Origin: UBA1494_A sp963973975
Lineage (GTDB): Bacteria; Bacteroidota; Bacteroidia; Flavobacteriales_E; Vicingaceae
Length of the DNA: 64,000 nucleotides
Assembly (NCBI GenBank): GCA_963973975.1
Contig: CAXBCF010000014.1
Location: 18,999-82,998, forward strand
Direction of reading: 5' to 3'
The notes beneath the pieces are model-generated. The model ran no database searches and was not told the DNA's origin. It was given only the letters and a program-made list of their open reading frames with translations. Both the position numbers and the translations under genes were made by a program. Shown here piece after piece: positions 43,756 to 51,679 of the stretch (the stretch's first letter is position 1; the number at the start of each line of letters is the position of its first letter).

Positions 43756-45297
43756 ATGGAAATAGTAAGCATCATTGTTGGATTAGTAGTTGGATTGGGC
43801 ATTGGGGTTGTAGTTGTGCTACTCATCGTGAAAAAGTCTAACGAAAAAAAGGCCAATACGATTGTTGAAGAAGCTAAGGCAGAAGCTGAAGTAATTCGAA
43901 AAGATAAAATTTTACAAGCAAAAGAGAAGTTTTTACAATTAAAAGAAGAACACGAAAAGAGCATTTCAAATCGTGAACGAAAGATTGTAGATGCTGAAAA
44001 CAGAGTGAAACAAAAAGAAACTTCACTCAACAATAAATTGCACGAAAACAATAAAAAAGATCGTGAGTTAGCTTCACTTAAATCTACTTTAGAAAAACAA
44101 TTAGAACTTACAGAAGCTAGAAACGAAGAGCTTTTGAAAAATCATAAAACGCAGGTAGAGTTGTTGGAAAAGGCAGCGGGTATTTCTGCAGCAGATGCTA
44201 AGACACAATTGGTAGAAGTATTGAAAGATGAAGCTAAAACCGAGGCCATGGCTCACATTCAAGATACCATTGAAGAAGCAAAAATAAATGCCAACCGCGA
44301 GGCTAAAAAAGTAGTGATTCAAGCCATTCAGCGTGTTGCAACTGAGCAAGCAATTGAAAATTCCGTTTCTGTCTTTAACATCGATTCTGATGATATGAAA
44401 GGTAGAATCATTGGAAGAGAAGGAAGAAATATTCGAGCGCTTGAAGCTGCAACGGGCGTTGAAATTATTGTTGACGATACACCTGAAGCAATCATCCTTT
44501 CATGTTTTGATCCAATTCGACGAGAAACAGCTCGTTTAGCCTTGCATCAATTGGTTTCAGACGGAAGAATTCATCCTGCAAGAATTGAAGAGGTTGTGAA
44601 AAAAACTGCTCGACAATTGGAAGATGAAATTATTGATATCGGAAAGAAAACCTGTATCGATTTAGGAATTCACGGTTTACATCCAGAGTTGTTGAGAATG
44701 GTTGGAAGAATGAAGTACCGTTCTTCTTACGGACAAAATTTATTACAACACTCCAGAGAAGTTGCCAATTTGTGTGCTACCATGGCAGCAGAATTAGGAT
44801 TGAATGTGAAAATGGCTAAAAGAGCAGGACTGTTGCACGATATTGGAAAAGTGCCAGACGATGAACCGGAATTGCCACATGCTTTACTGGGAATGAAACT
44901 AGCTGAGAAATACAAAGAAAAACCAGAAGTATGCAATGCAATTGGAGCTCACCACGATGAAATTGAAATGACTTCGTTGATATCTCCAATTGTACAAGTT
45001 TGTGATGCAGTTTCTGGAGCCCGACCAGGAGCAAGAAGAGAAATTGTTGAATCTTACATCACTCGAATCAAAGAACTAGAAACTTTGGGCATGTCCCACC
45101 AAGGTGTTGAAAAAGCATATGCAATACAAGCAGGACGTGAGTTGAGAGTAATTGTAGAAAGTGAAAAGATTACAGATGCTGAAGCCAATCAAATTTCATT
45201 CGAGATTGCTCAGAAAATTCAATCTGAAATGACCTATCCAGGACAAGTGAAAGTAACGGTGATTCGGGAAATGAGGTCGGTGAATATTGCGAAGTAA
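43756..45297 (+). CDS. rny: ribonuclease Y
   Basis: A 513-residue membrane-bound endoribonuclease that starts mRNA decay. N-terminal membrane helix (residues 3-25), a long charged coiled coil (about 27-190), a KH domain (KGRIIGREGRNIRALEAATG) and an HD domain (LLHDIGKVPDDEPELPHALLG, with the HD pair, and GAHHDEIE). Length and order fit RNase Y. A strong bidirectional terminator follows. Confidence 0.97.
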   Translation: MEIVSIIVGLVVGLGIGVVVVLLIVKKSNEKKANTIVEEAKAEAEVIRKDKILQAKEKFLQLKEEHEKSISNRERKIVDAENRVKQKETSLNNKLHENNKKDRELASLKSTLEKQLELTEARNEELLKNHKTQVELLEKAAGISAADAKTQLVEVLKDEAKTEAMAHIQDTIEEAKINANREAKKVVIQAIQRVATEQAIENSVSVFNIDSDDMKGRIIGREGRNIRALEAATGVEIIVDDTPEAIILSCFDPIRRETARLALHQLVSDGRIHPARIEEVVKKTARQLEDEIIDIGKKTCIDLGIHGLHPELLRMVGRMKYRSSYGQNLLQHSREVANLCATMAAELGLNVKMAKRAGLLHDIGKVPDDEPELPHALLGMKLAEKYKEKPEVCNAIGAHHDEIEMTSLISPIVQVCDAVSGARPGARREIVESYITRIKELETLGMSHQGVEKAYAIQAGRELRVIVESEKITDAEANQISFEIAQKIQSEMTYPGQVKVTVIREMRSVNIAK

Positions 45298-45335
45298 TAC
45301 CAATTGTAATTTTAAAATACTAGTATGTTTTATAT

Positions 45336-45374
45336 AAAAAAAGGCGTTTAGTGATTCACTAAACGCCTTTTTTT
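45336..45374. terminator. bidirectional intrinsic terminator
   Basis: A nearly uninterrupted stem: A-run, GGCGTTTAGTGA, single-base turn, TCACTAAACGCC, T-run. A-run on one side and T-run on the other make it work for rny on the plus strand and the oxoamine synthase on the minus strand. Confidence 0.92.
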
Positions 45375-45397
45375 ATTTTTATGAGTCCTTTAGGCTT

Positions 45398-46642
45398 TTA
45401 CACTGCAGCAATTTCATCGGATTTGTATTCTCCAGATTTCAATTTTTCGTGTACCTTTTTAAAGGTTTCAATGGTGTAATTAACATCTTCAATGCTGTGC
45501 ATTGCAGTTGGAATCAAACGCAAAATAATCATTCCTCTAGGAATTACAGGATAAACTACAATTGAGCAAAAGAGGTTGTGGTTTTCTCTCAAGTCTAGGG
45601 TCAAATTGGTTGCTTCTCCCAAGCCACCTTCTAAAATAACTGGTGTAACTTGAGTATTGGTAGTTCCAATATTAAACCCTGCTGCAACTAATCCTTGTTG
45701 TAATCCATTTGCAATTTCCCAAAGCTTTTCTCTGAGTTCTGGCATGGTTTGCATCATCTTTAAACGTTTCCTTGCTCCAACAACTAATGGCATTGGCAAC
45801 GATTTTGCGAAAATTTGAGAACGCATGTTATACCTCAAGTAATTGATTACTTCTTCATCTCCTGCTATGAAAGCGCCAATGCTTGCAAATGATTTTGCGA
45901 AAGTTCCAAAGTAAATATCAATTTCATCTTGAACACCTTGTGCTTCTCCTGTTCCTGCTCCAGTTGGCCCCATGGTTCCAATTCCATGCGCATCATCTAC
46001 AAAAAATCTGAATTTGTATTTTTTCTTAAGCGCTACAATTTCTTTCAGTTTACCTTGGTTTCCGCTCATTCCAAAAACTCCTTCAGTAATCACCAAAATA
46101 GCCCCATTTTGCTCTTCCGCTAATTTTGTAGCACGCTCCAATTGTTTTTCAAGGTTTTCTATGTCGTTGTGTTTGTAAACATATCTTTTTCCTTGGTGCA
46201 GGCGAACTCCATCTATAATACAAGCATGAGATTCACCATCGTAAACAATCACATCATTGCGATCAACTAAAGCATCAATGGCCGACATACAACCTTGGTA
46301 ACCGAAGTTTAATAAAATGGCATCTTGTTTAAAGACATATTCTGCCAATTCTTTTTCCAACTTTTCGTGAATTGGGGTATTTCCCGACATCATTCTAGCG
46401 CCCATAGGATAGCCTAAACCCCATTTTTTGGTTGCTTTTGTATCTGTTTTTCTAATTTCTGGGTGATTTGAAAGGCCTAAGTAATTGTTTAAGCTCCACT
46501 GTAACACCTCTTTTCCTCTAAAGATCATTCGGTTATTAATTTCACCTTCTAGTTTTGGAAAAGTAAAATAACCGTGACTGGCTTTGGCGTGTCTCCCAAG
46601 AGGTCCGGGATTTGCATTTAATTTATCAAATAAATCTATCAT
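45398..46642 (-). CDS. alpha-oxoamine synthase, serine palmitoyltransferase-like
   Basis: A 414-residue PLP enzyme that condenses an amino acid with an acyl thioester. PLP site: His139 in DGESHACIIDG, DDAHGIG (Asp217, His219), and Lys250 in FGTFAKSFASIGAF. The TF(A/S)KSFAS(I/L)G pattern is nearer to bacterial serine palmitoyltransferase than to glycine C-acetyltransferase or BioF. Bacteroidota use such enzymes for sphingolipids or, with cysteate as substrate, for sulfonolipids needed in gliding; which one applies here is not decided by sequence. It has its own promoter and terminator. Confidence 0.85.
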   Translation of the reverse strand: MIDLFDKLNANPGPLGRHAKASHGYFTFPKLEGEINNRMIFRGKEVLQWSLNNYLGLSNHPEIRKTDTKATKKWGLGYPMGARMMSGNTPIHEKLEKELAEYVFKQDAILLNFGYQGCMSAIDALVDRNDVIVYDGESHACIIDGVRLHQGKRYVYKHNDIENLEKQLERATKLAEEQNGAILVITEGVFGMSGNQGKLKEIVALKKKYKFRFFVDDAHGIGTMGPTGAGTGEAQGVQDEIDIYFGTFAKSFASIGAFIAGDEEVINYLRYNMRSQIFAKSLPMPLVVGARKRLKMMQTMPELREKLWEIANGLQQGLVAAGFNIGTTNTQVTPVILEGGLGEATNLTLDLRENHNLFCSIVVYPVIPRGMIILRLIPTAMHSIEDVNYTIETFKKVHEKLKSGEYKSDEIAAV

Positions 46643-46669
46643 TAATTCAAAACGTTTTTAAACAAGCGA

Positions 46670-46700
46670 CAAAGTTAACCGATATTCCATCCATTACAAA
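46670..46700 (-). promoter_or_regulatory. promoter of the oxoamine synthase gene
   Basis: On the minus strand, -33 TTTG (46700-46697), a 19-base spacer and -7 TAACTTTG (46677-46670): one of the best consensus matches in the window. It gives a leader of about 20 bases. Confidence 0.7.
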
Positions 46701-46752
46701 ATAGAACTTTATGCGTCAAGCCCTTGATTATCTTAATTAAATAAAACAAAAT

Positions 46753-46786
46753 AAAAAAAGCCCTCGAATTTCGAAGGCTTTTTTTT
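46753..46786 (-). terminator. intrinsic terminator of ssb
   Basis: Stem AAAAAAAGCC-TCGAA against TTCGA-GGCTTTTTTTT with one mismatch, 17 bases after the ssb stop. A and T runs on both sides would also allow use from the plus strand. Confidence 0.85.
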
Positions 46787-46803
46787 GATTTTGGAATCTA
46801 TAT

Positions 46804-47142
46804 TTAGCTTTTTCCGCCAAGCATTTGGATTTCATTTACGAGCACCTCACAAATGTATTTAGTCTCGCCTTTGTCATTTTCGTATGAGCGATTGCTCAAT
46901 TTCCCATGAATGGCAATTTGACTTCCTTTTTGAAGGTATTTTTCAGCAATCTCGGCAGTTTTTCCCCAAGCTACTAATTGATGCCAACTAGTAGCTGTGA
47001 TTTTTTCACCTTTTTGATTGGTGTTTTTTTCTTTAGTGGCGATTGTCATACGTGCTACCGTTTTTCCATTTTCTAACGTTTTTACATCTGGAGCTGCGCC
47101 CAAGTTTCCAATTAGTTGTACATTGTTTCTTAAATTTTTCAT
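46804..47142 (-). CDS. ssb: single-stranded DNA-binding protein
   Basis: A 112-residue OB-fold SSB: NNVQLIGNLGAAPDVKTLEN at the start, VARMTIATKE, and SWHQLVAWGKTAEIAEKYLQ are the standard strands, followed by GKLSNRSYENDKG. It lacks the long disordered tail and acidic tip that bind partner proteins, so it is a short form and may be a second, special SSB rather than the replicative one. A related main ssb would be expected elsewhere in the genome. Confidence 0.93.
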   Translation of the reverse strand: MKNLRNNVQLIGNLGAAPDVKTLENGKTVARMTIATKEKNTNQKGEKITATSWHQLVAWGKTAEIAEKYLQKGSQIAIHGKLSNRSYENDKGETKYICEVLVNEIQMLGGKS

Positions 47143-47471
47143 GATAAATGAGTTTAAAGATTTAATAAATGATTTAAAATTTTTGTCGTTGAATTCAATT
47201 GACGCTGCAAAGATGAGGGGGATGACAAATTCGACTCGGTTGAAATACGCTTAGTTCCGTTTTTTATACGTATTTAATCGGTTTTAGTCGAATAGTTTAT
47301 TGATATATAGCAACTATTATATTTAAAGTATAAATTTTAATTTCAATTTTTTTTTATTTATCGTACTTTATCATGTAATGTATCTTGTTTTGATATTTTT
47401 TTTAATGTTAAGGGAATATTAAATATAATATACTATATTTGGCAACTGTCATAAATAAAATTTTAAAAACT
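47143..47471. other. AT-rich intergenic region between ssb and the lipoprotein gene
   Basis: A 329-base divergent spacer, extremely AT-rich between 47290 and 47440 with T-runs and A/T words. It holds the plus-strand -7 box at 47434-47441. For ssb only an imperfect box is seen (CATCTTTG on the minus strand, 47208-47215). No gene or RNA recognised. Confidence 0.5.
47434..47441 (+). promoter_or_regulatory. -7 box of the small lipoprotein gene
   Basis: TATATTTG, 30 bases before the ATG at 47472. A TTG start at 47439 would overlap the box, which excludes it. No clear -33. Confidence 0.6.
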
Positions 47472-48002
47472 ATGGAAATTAAAAAAATTAAAGCTGCTCT
47501 TGCAGCAATCGTAATTATGGGATTAACTTTTACTGCTTGTAGTGGTGATGATGGTGAACAAGGACCCGCTGGTGCTCCAGGAAATGCAAATGTTCAACCT
47601 TCTAATTACACTGTAATGGTTGCTGATTGGACTGCAGGACCTGTTCTAAGAGATACCTTAAACGTGCCTGCTGTAACACAAGCTGTTGTTGATAATGGTG
47701 CTGTTCATGTATATCAAAAGAGAACAGATAGTACTTCTTGGGAGGCTTTACCATTTTCCTACATTGCTTTCCTTGGAGGTAATCCTGCTACTTTAACCTT
47801 TCAATTTGGTTATAACGTAGGTGAAGTTCATTTAAGTGGTACAAATAGTTTTAATGCTAATGTAACCCCAGGTGCAGTATACCCAGGTGATAGAAATTTT
47901 AAAGTTGTAGTAATTCCTTCTACTTCTTTGATTGAAGGTATCGATGTTAACGATTACGAACAAGTTAAAATGGTTTACGGTATTGAAGAATACGATATGT
48001 AA
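47472..48002 (+). CDS. small lipoprotein with one collagen-like repeat
   Basis: A 176-residue lipoprotein: signal peptide and lipobox FTAC (Cys23), then SGDDGEQGPAGAPGNANV, a short Gly-x-y collagen-like spacer just behind the lipid anchor, common in Bacteroidota surface lipoproteins. The rest is beta-rich (NYTVMVADWTAGPVLRDTL, VHVYQKRTDSTSWEALPF) without recognised domain. ATG at 47472 is chosen because the -7 box covers the longer TTG frame. A good terminator follows, so it is a one-gene unit. Function unknown. Confidence 0.85.
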   Translation: MEIKKIKAALAAIVIMGLTFTACSGDDGEQGPAGAPGNANVQPSNYTVMVADWTAGPVLRDTLNVPAVTQAVVDNGAVHVYQKRTDSTSWEALPFSYIAFLGGNPATLTFQFGYNVGEVHLSGTNSFNANVTPGAVYPGDRNFKVVVIPSTSLIEGIDVNDYEQVKMVYGIEEYDM

Positions 48003-48023
48003 TCATTTTTTATATTTCAATTT

Positions 48024-48055
48024 AAAGGGAGTTCCAAAAGGACTCCCTTTTTTTT
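48024..48055 (+). terminator. intrinsic terminator of the small lipoprotein gene
   Basis: Stem AAAGGGAGT-CC / GGACTCCCTTT with one bulged T and an AAAA loop, followed by a T-run (eight or more). Confidence 0.92.
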
Positions 48056-48073
48056 ATGCATTTTTTTAATTCT

Positions 48074-48081
48074 TAATTTTG
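48074..48081 (+). promoter_or_regulatory. -7 box of the pirin gene, 4 bases from ATG
   Basis: TAATTTTG followed by AAAC and the ATG. The mRNA would start at or next to the start codon. No TTG at -33. Confidence 0.5.
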
Positions 48082-48085
48082 AAAC

Positions 48086-48838
48086 ATGAAAATAGAAATC
48101 ATAAAAAAGAATCAACAAGCTAGAGGCCAATTTAATGGTGGTGAAATTTTAGAAAACAAACCCATTGGTTTTCCTAGGGAGGGTGGGCATTTAAAGCCTT
48201 ATTCAAGTTTATTCTACTGGGCGCATGCTTGGTCAGACAAAGGAAGCACCATTGGTTTGCATCCTCATCAAGGCTTTGAAATTATGTCTTTTGTAATTGA
48301 AGGCTCAATTGCGCATTTTGACACAGCTGGAAATGAATGGAAAACCCTCAATAAAGGAGCGGCTCAAATTATTCGTGCCGGAAATGGCATTTCTCATTCA
48401 GAAAAAATTAATGCAGGAGCACACATGTTTCAAATTTGGTTTGATCCAAATTTAGAAATGACACTTTCTAAACCAGCTTCTTATGATGATTATCCGCATG
48501 AAGTTTTTCCTATTGAGCAACATGAAGGATATACTAAGAAAGTTTTTAAAGGAAATGCTTCTCCACTTCAAATGGATACTGAAGGAATCGAAATTAATCA
48601 ACTAGATTTTGAAACAGGAAAGTTTAATTTACCTCTTGATTCGAATAAAGTTTATTCACTATACCTTATTAGTGGAAAACTCAAGGTTCAAGACAACGAA
48701 TTAGAACAAGATGATTACTTCATTGTGAAAGATTCAGACGAACTTGTTTTTGTTGCGAATGAAAACAGTACCTTATTTTTGATTGCTAGTCCTTCTAAAT
48801 TGGATTATAAAACCTATGCTGAGCAAATGGTGGGTTAG
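48086..48838 (+). CDS. pirin family protein
   Basis: A 250-residue bicupin of the pirin family. The iron site of the N-terminal cupin is complete: His59 and His61 in HPHQGFEIMSF, His104 and Glu106 in NGISHSEKIN. The second cupin has lost these residues (FNLPLDSNKVYSLYLISG). Pirins are reported as quercetin 2,3-dioxygenases or redox-sensing regulators; the role here is unknown. Its start is preceded by a -7 box at 4 bases. Confidence 0.92.
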   Translation: MKIEIIKKNQQARGQFNGGEILENKPIGFPREGGHLKPYSSLFYWAHAWSDKGSTIGLHPHQGFEIMSFVIEGSIAHFDTAGNEWKTLNKGAAQIIRAGNGISHSEKINAGAHMFQIWFDPNLEMTLSKPASYDDYPHEVFPIEQHEGYTKKVFKGNASPLQMDTEGIEINQLDFETGKFNLPLDSNKVYSLYLISGKLKVQDNELEQDDYFIVKDSDELVFVANENSTLFLIASPSKLDYKTYAEQMVG

Positions 48839-48898
48839 TTATATTTTATAATGGCACTATTTCATAGCGTGCTTTGAGTGAAACTTTTACTCCATTTC

Positions 48899-48945
48899 TC
48901 GCAAAGTGCGCAAAGTTATTTCGCTAAGAGCGCTAAGAATAAACT
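48899..48945. repeat. GCAAAG/GCTAAG-type intergenic repeat
   Basis: Between convergent genes: CGCAAAGTGCGCAAAG followed by CGCTAAGAGCGCTAAG, each an internal doublet of about 8 bases. Words of this kind recur in degenerate form at 27045-27125 and 27380-27405 (CACAAAG, GTGCCTTGTGG). No coding potential. Confidence 0.5.
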
Positions 48946-49018
48946 ACTTCGACAATAAAAACGGATGTCTCATTCTAATACTACTTTGGTATTATTTAGA
49001 GATTCCATCAAGAAATTA

Positions 49019-49564
49019 CTACTCGACTAGGTGGTAATTTTCTGAAGTTTCTTTCCAGTTGTAAAGAAATACATTCATAGCCTCGTCAAGTCGCTTTAAG
49101 AAAAGTGGATTGGGTGAATTCATATTTCTAAAATATTCTTCTTGGTATTGACCCAATTCATATTTAAAGAAAAATGCCTTCGACATGGCGTATAAATTAT
49201 TGTTAGAAGGGTGATTAACTCGACTCAAATAACTTTGGTAATCTCTAAGAATGCCTTCTAACTTATCGAAATCTACACCAAAAACTACTGAAAGTTTAGT
49301 GATAATGTGATTGATTAAACGATTGTCTTGGTGTGCAGGTAAATGGCGTGGAATCTCTTTCAAGTTGGCAGCAATTACAATTAATACAAATTTACTGTCT
49401 TCACTAGCTTCGATTTGAGGCGTAATTACAAATTCAGGAGATTCTTTTACCAATCCAACTATGTCGGGAAAACCATCATCAACTGCCTGAAGAATAGTAT
49501 TCGTGAAGATATTCGCTAATTTATCTTCTTTTAATCTCTTTTTGCCGAATATTTTGGTGAACAT
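49019..49564 (-). CDS. hypothetical cytosolic protein
   Basis: A 181-residue protein that I do not recognise. It starts with a basic segment (MFTKIFGKKRLKEDKLAN) and is predicted helical in the second half (NHPSNNNLYAMSKAFFFKYELGQYQ). No signal peptide, membrane segment or known motif. It has its own -7 box and no close partner; the next gene upstream is corA at 147 bases. Codon use is like its neighbours. Confidence 0.6.
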   Translation of the reverse strand: MFTKIFGKKRLKEDKLANIFTNTILQAVDDGFPDIVGLVKESPEFVITPQIEASEDSKFVLIVIAANLKEIPRHLPAHQDNRLINHIITKLSVVFGVDFDKLEGILRDYQSYLSRVNHPSNNNLYAMSKAFFFKYELGQYQEEYFRNMNSPNPLFLKRLDEAMNVFLYNWKETSENYHLVE

Positions 49565-49598
49565 ATTTTTTGGATTTATAGTTGATTAACTAATTATC

Positions 49599-49606
49599 CA
49601 AAAGTA
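49599..49606 (-). promoter_or_regulatory. -7 box of the hypothetical gene
   Basis: On the minus strand TACTTTTG, 34 bases before the start at 49564. No convincing -33. Confidence 0.4.
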
Positions 49607-49711
49607 TAGGTTAATAAATAATAGCCAGAAAGCTAGGCTAAATCATTATCAACAGAGTTGTTAACAAAAAAGTCAAAATTGTTAATAAAGGAATTTGTTA
49701 ATTAGTGAATG

Positions 49712-50821
49712 CTAGAGCCACTTTTTTCTTCTAAAAATAATAAGCATGCCTATCACAATGCTTACCATTAGTATCCAAATTAAGGGGTAAGCGTAGGAAA
49801 GACTTAGCTCTGGCATGTGTTCGAAGTTCATTCCGTAAATTCCTGCAATAAATGTGAGTGGTATAAAAATCGTAGACATAATTGTCAAGACTTTCATGAT
49901 TTCATTCATTCGATTGCTTGCGGAGTTCATGTACAAATCCATCACTCCGTTTAATAGTTCTCTATAGGTATCTAAAGATTCAATTACTTGAATGCAATGA
50001 TCGTATGCATCCATTAAATACCGATGCGTTTCTTTTTTAATTAAAGAAGATTCGCCCTTTATTAGGCCATTAATTGACTCCCGAAGCGGATAGATAGATC
50101 TTCGTAAATGAATTAATTCTTTTCTGCTGTATTGCAGATTTTGAAGTGTTTTATTGCTGGGTTTTTCCATCACCTCTTCTTCGATTTGCTCTAATTTTTC
50201 TGCAACCCTGTCGAGGATTAAGAAATAGTGATCAACAATGATATCAATGAAGCGATAAAATAAGTAATCTGCTCCACGCTGCCTGATTTTTCCATAAGCC
50301 GTTATCAATCGTTCTCGAATAATGTCAAACTGATCTTCAGGAAGCTCTTGAAAAGAAATAACCCAATCTTTCCCCAATACAAAACTCAAATGCTCGTAAT
50401 CGATTCCTTTCTCACTAACATTGTGAAACATTTTAATGGTAAAGAAAATATGGTCGCCAAAATCCTCCATTTTCGGTCGCTGATCAACATGCAGGACATC
50501 TTCTAACAGAAGTGGGTGAAGCTGAAATTTTTCACCAATGGATTGAATCAAGTCTAAATTATTCAATCCTGCAACATTTAGCCATGAAATGGTTTTGTTG
50601 ACTCCATTAATTTTAATTTCGTTGATATCCTCTATAGATTTTTGTTCAACTTCTGTTTCATTAAAAGTAATCAGTTCAACTTGAGTTTTTTCAGGTGCTT
50701 TATGTCCAGTATAGACAAGTTTTCCGGGTGTTTGTCCGATGGTTTCCCGAACCTTTTCTTTTTCAGAAAAGCGTCTAAAACTCACTTTTGGAAAGATTGT
50801 TTTTTTACTTTTTGGGGTCAT
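49712..50821 (-). CDS. corA: CorA-type magnesium/cobalt channel
   Basis: A 369-residue CorA: large cytosolic domain (WLNVAGLNNLDLIQSIGEKF, HPLLLEDVLHVDQRPKMEDF) and two C-terminal membrane helices with the selectivity motif GMN in FIAGIYGMNFEHMPEL, then a basic tail FRRKKWL. It carries Mg2+ into the cell as a pentamer, closing when Mg2+ is plentiful. It overlaps the mscS gene upstream by 17 bases, the end of a four-gene set. Confidence 0.96.
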   Translation of the reverse strand: MTPKSKKTIFPKVSFRRFSEKEKVRETIGQTPGKLVYTGHKAPEKTQVELITFNETEVEQKSIEDINEIKINGVNKTISWLNVAGLNNLDLIQSIGEKFQLHPLLLEDVLHVDQRPKMEDFGDHIFFTIKMFHNVSEKGIDYEHLSFVLGKDWVISFQELPEDQFDIIRERLITAYGKIRQRGADYLFYRFIDIIVDHYFLILDRVAEKLEQIEEEVMEKPSNKTLQNLQYSRKELIHLRRSIYPLRESINGLIKGESSLIKKETHRYLMDAYDHCIQVIESLDTYRELLNGVMDLYMNSASNRMNEIMKVLTIMSTIFIPLTFIAGIYGMNFEHMPELSLSYAYPLIWILMVSIVIGMLIIFRRKKWL

Positions 50822-51677
50822 TTTTATATACTATGGTTCGATAGGGGAAAGGTATTTCGATTCCTTCACTATCAAAGCGTTTTTTTATGGATTTGAATAA
50901 ATCTGTTTGCATTATGAAACCTTTTATAAAATCTTCAGCCCATATATATGCTCTCAAATTAACCGATGAATCACCAAAACCAATCAATCGAACAATTACT
51001 AAAGGTGTTCCATCATTTAATTTTTCTTCATCTCTGTTATCGATTAAATTCGGATGTTTTTCAGCTTCTTCTTGCATGATTTTTATTGCAAGGTCCACGT
51101 CACTGTCATAGCTGATTCCCATTTCTAAAAACATACAGGTTTTACTTTCTCCAATTGAGGCATTTAAAATAGTATCATCGCTAATTTTAGAATTTGGAAC
51201 AATGTAACGCTCATTTTGAAAACTTTTAATGACTGTATGACGAAGGGTAATGTCTTCAACAATTCCCCATCTTTTTTCAGTTTGTAATTGAAGAATATCC
51301 CCAATTCTAAAAGGTTTGAAAATGACGATGAATATTCCACTAATAATGTTTGAAAAAGCTGCTTGTGATGCAAATCCAATAATGGCTGCAAAGATACCTG
51401 CACCTGCAAAAAGTGTAATTCCAACAGCTTTTAAGGACGGAATAATATTGAACACCAGTATCAAACCAATGATTAAAAAAACAAAGCTCATACCGTTGTT
51501 AAGAAACTGGTAATTTGTCTTATCAAAACCTGCTTGGGAGTTTTTTAAAAAATGTCGCTTAAGTGCTCTTCTACTTAACTTTGCTAATATAAACAGTGAG
51601 ATAATAACGAATATACTTAGCAGTGTATTTCTGTATTTCTCAGCAAAATCAATTAAAATATCAAAATCAATTTCCAT
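50805..51677 (-). CDS. MscS-type mechanosensitive channel, short form
   Basis: A 290-residue channel with three N-terminal membrane helices (LLSIFVIISLFILAKL, MSFVFLIIGLILVF, ITLFAGAGIFAAIIGF) and the pore-lining helix and MscS core FASQAAFSNIISGIFIVIFK then PFRIGDILQLQTEKRWGIVE. It opens when the inner membrane is stretched. It lies 2 bases after the second mscS gene and overlaps corA. Confidence 0.94.
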   Translation of the reverse strand: MEIDFDILIDFAEKYRNTLLSIFVIISLFILAKLSRRALKRHFLKNSQAGFDKTNYQFLNNGMSFVFLIIGLILVFNIIPSLKAVGITLFAGAGIFAAIIGFASQAAFSNIISGIFIVIFKPFRIGDILQLQTEKRWGIVEDITLRHTVIKSFQNERYIVPNSKISDDTILNASIGESKTCMFLEMGISYDSDVDLAIKIMQEEAEKHPNLIDNRDEEKLNDGTPLVIVRLIGFGDSSVNLRAYIWAEDFIKGFIMQTDLFKSIKKRFDSEGIEIPFPYRTIVYKNDPKK

Positions 51678-51679
51678 CT

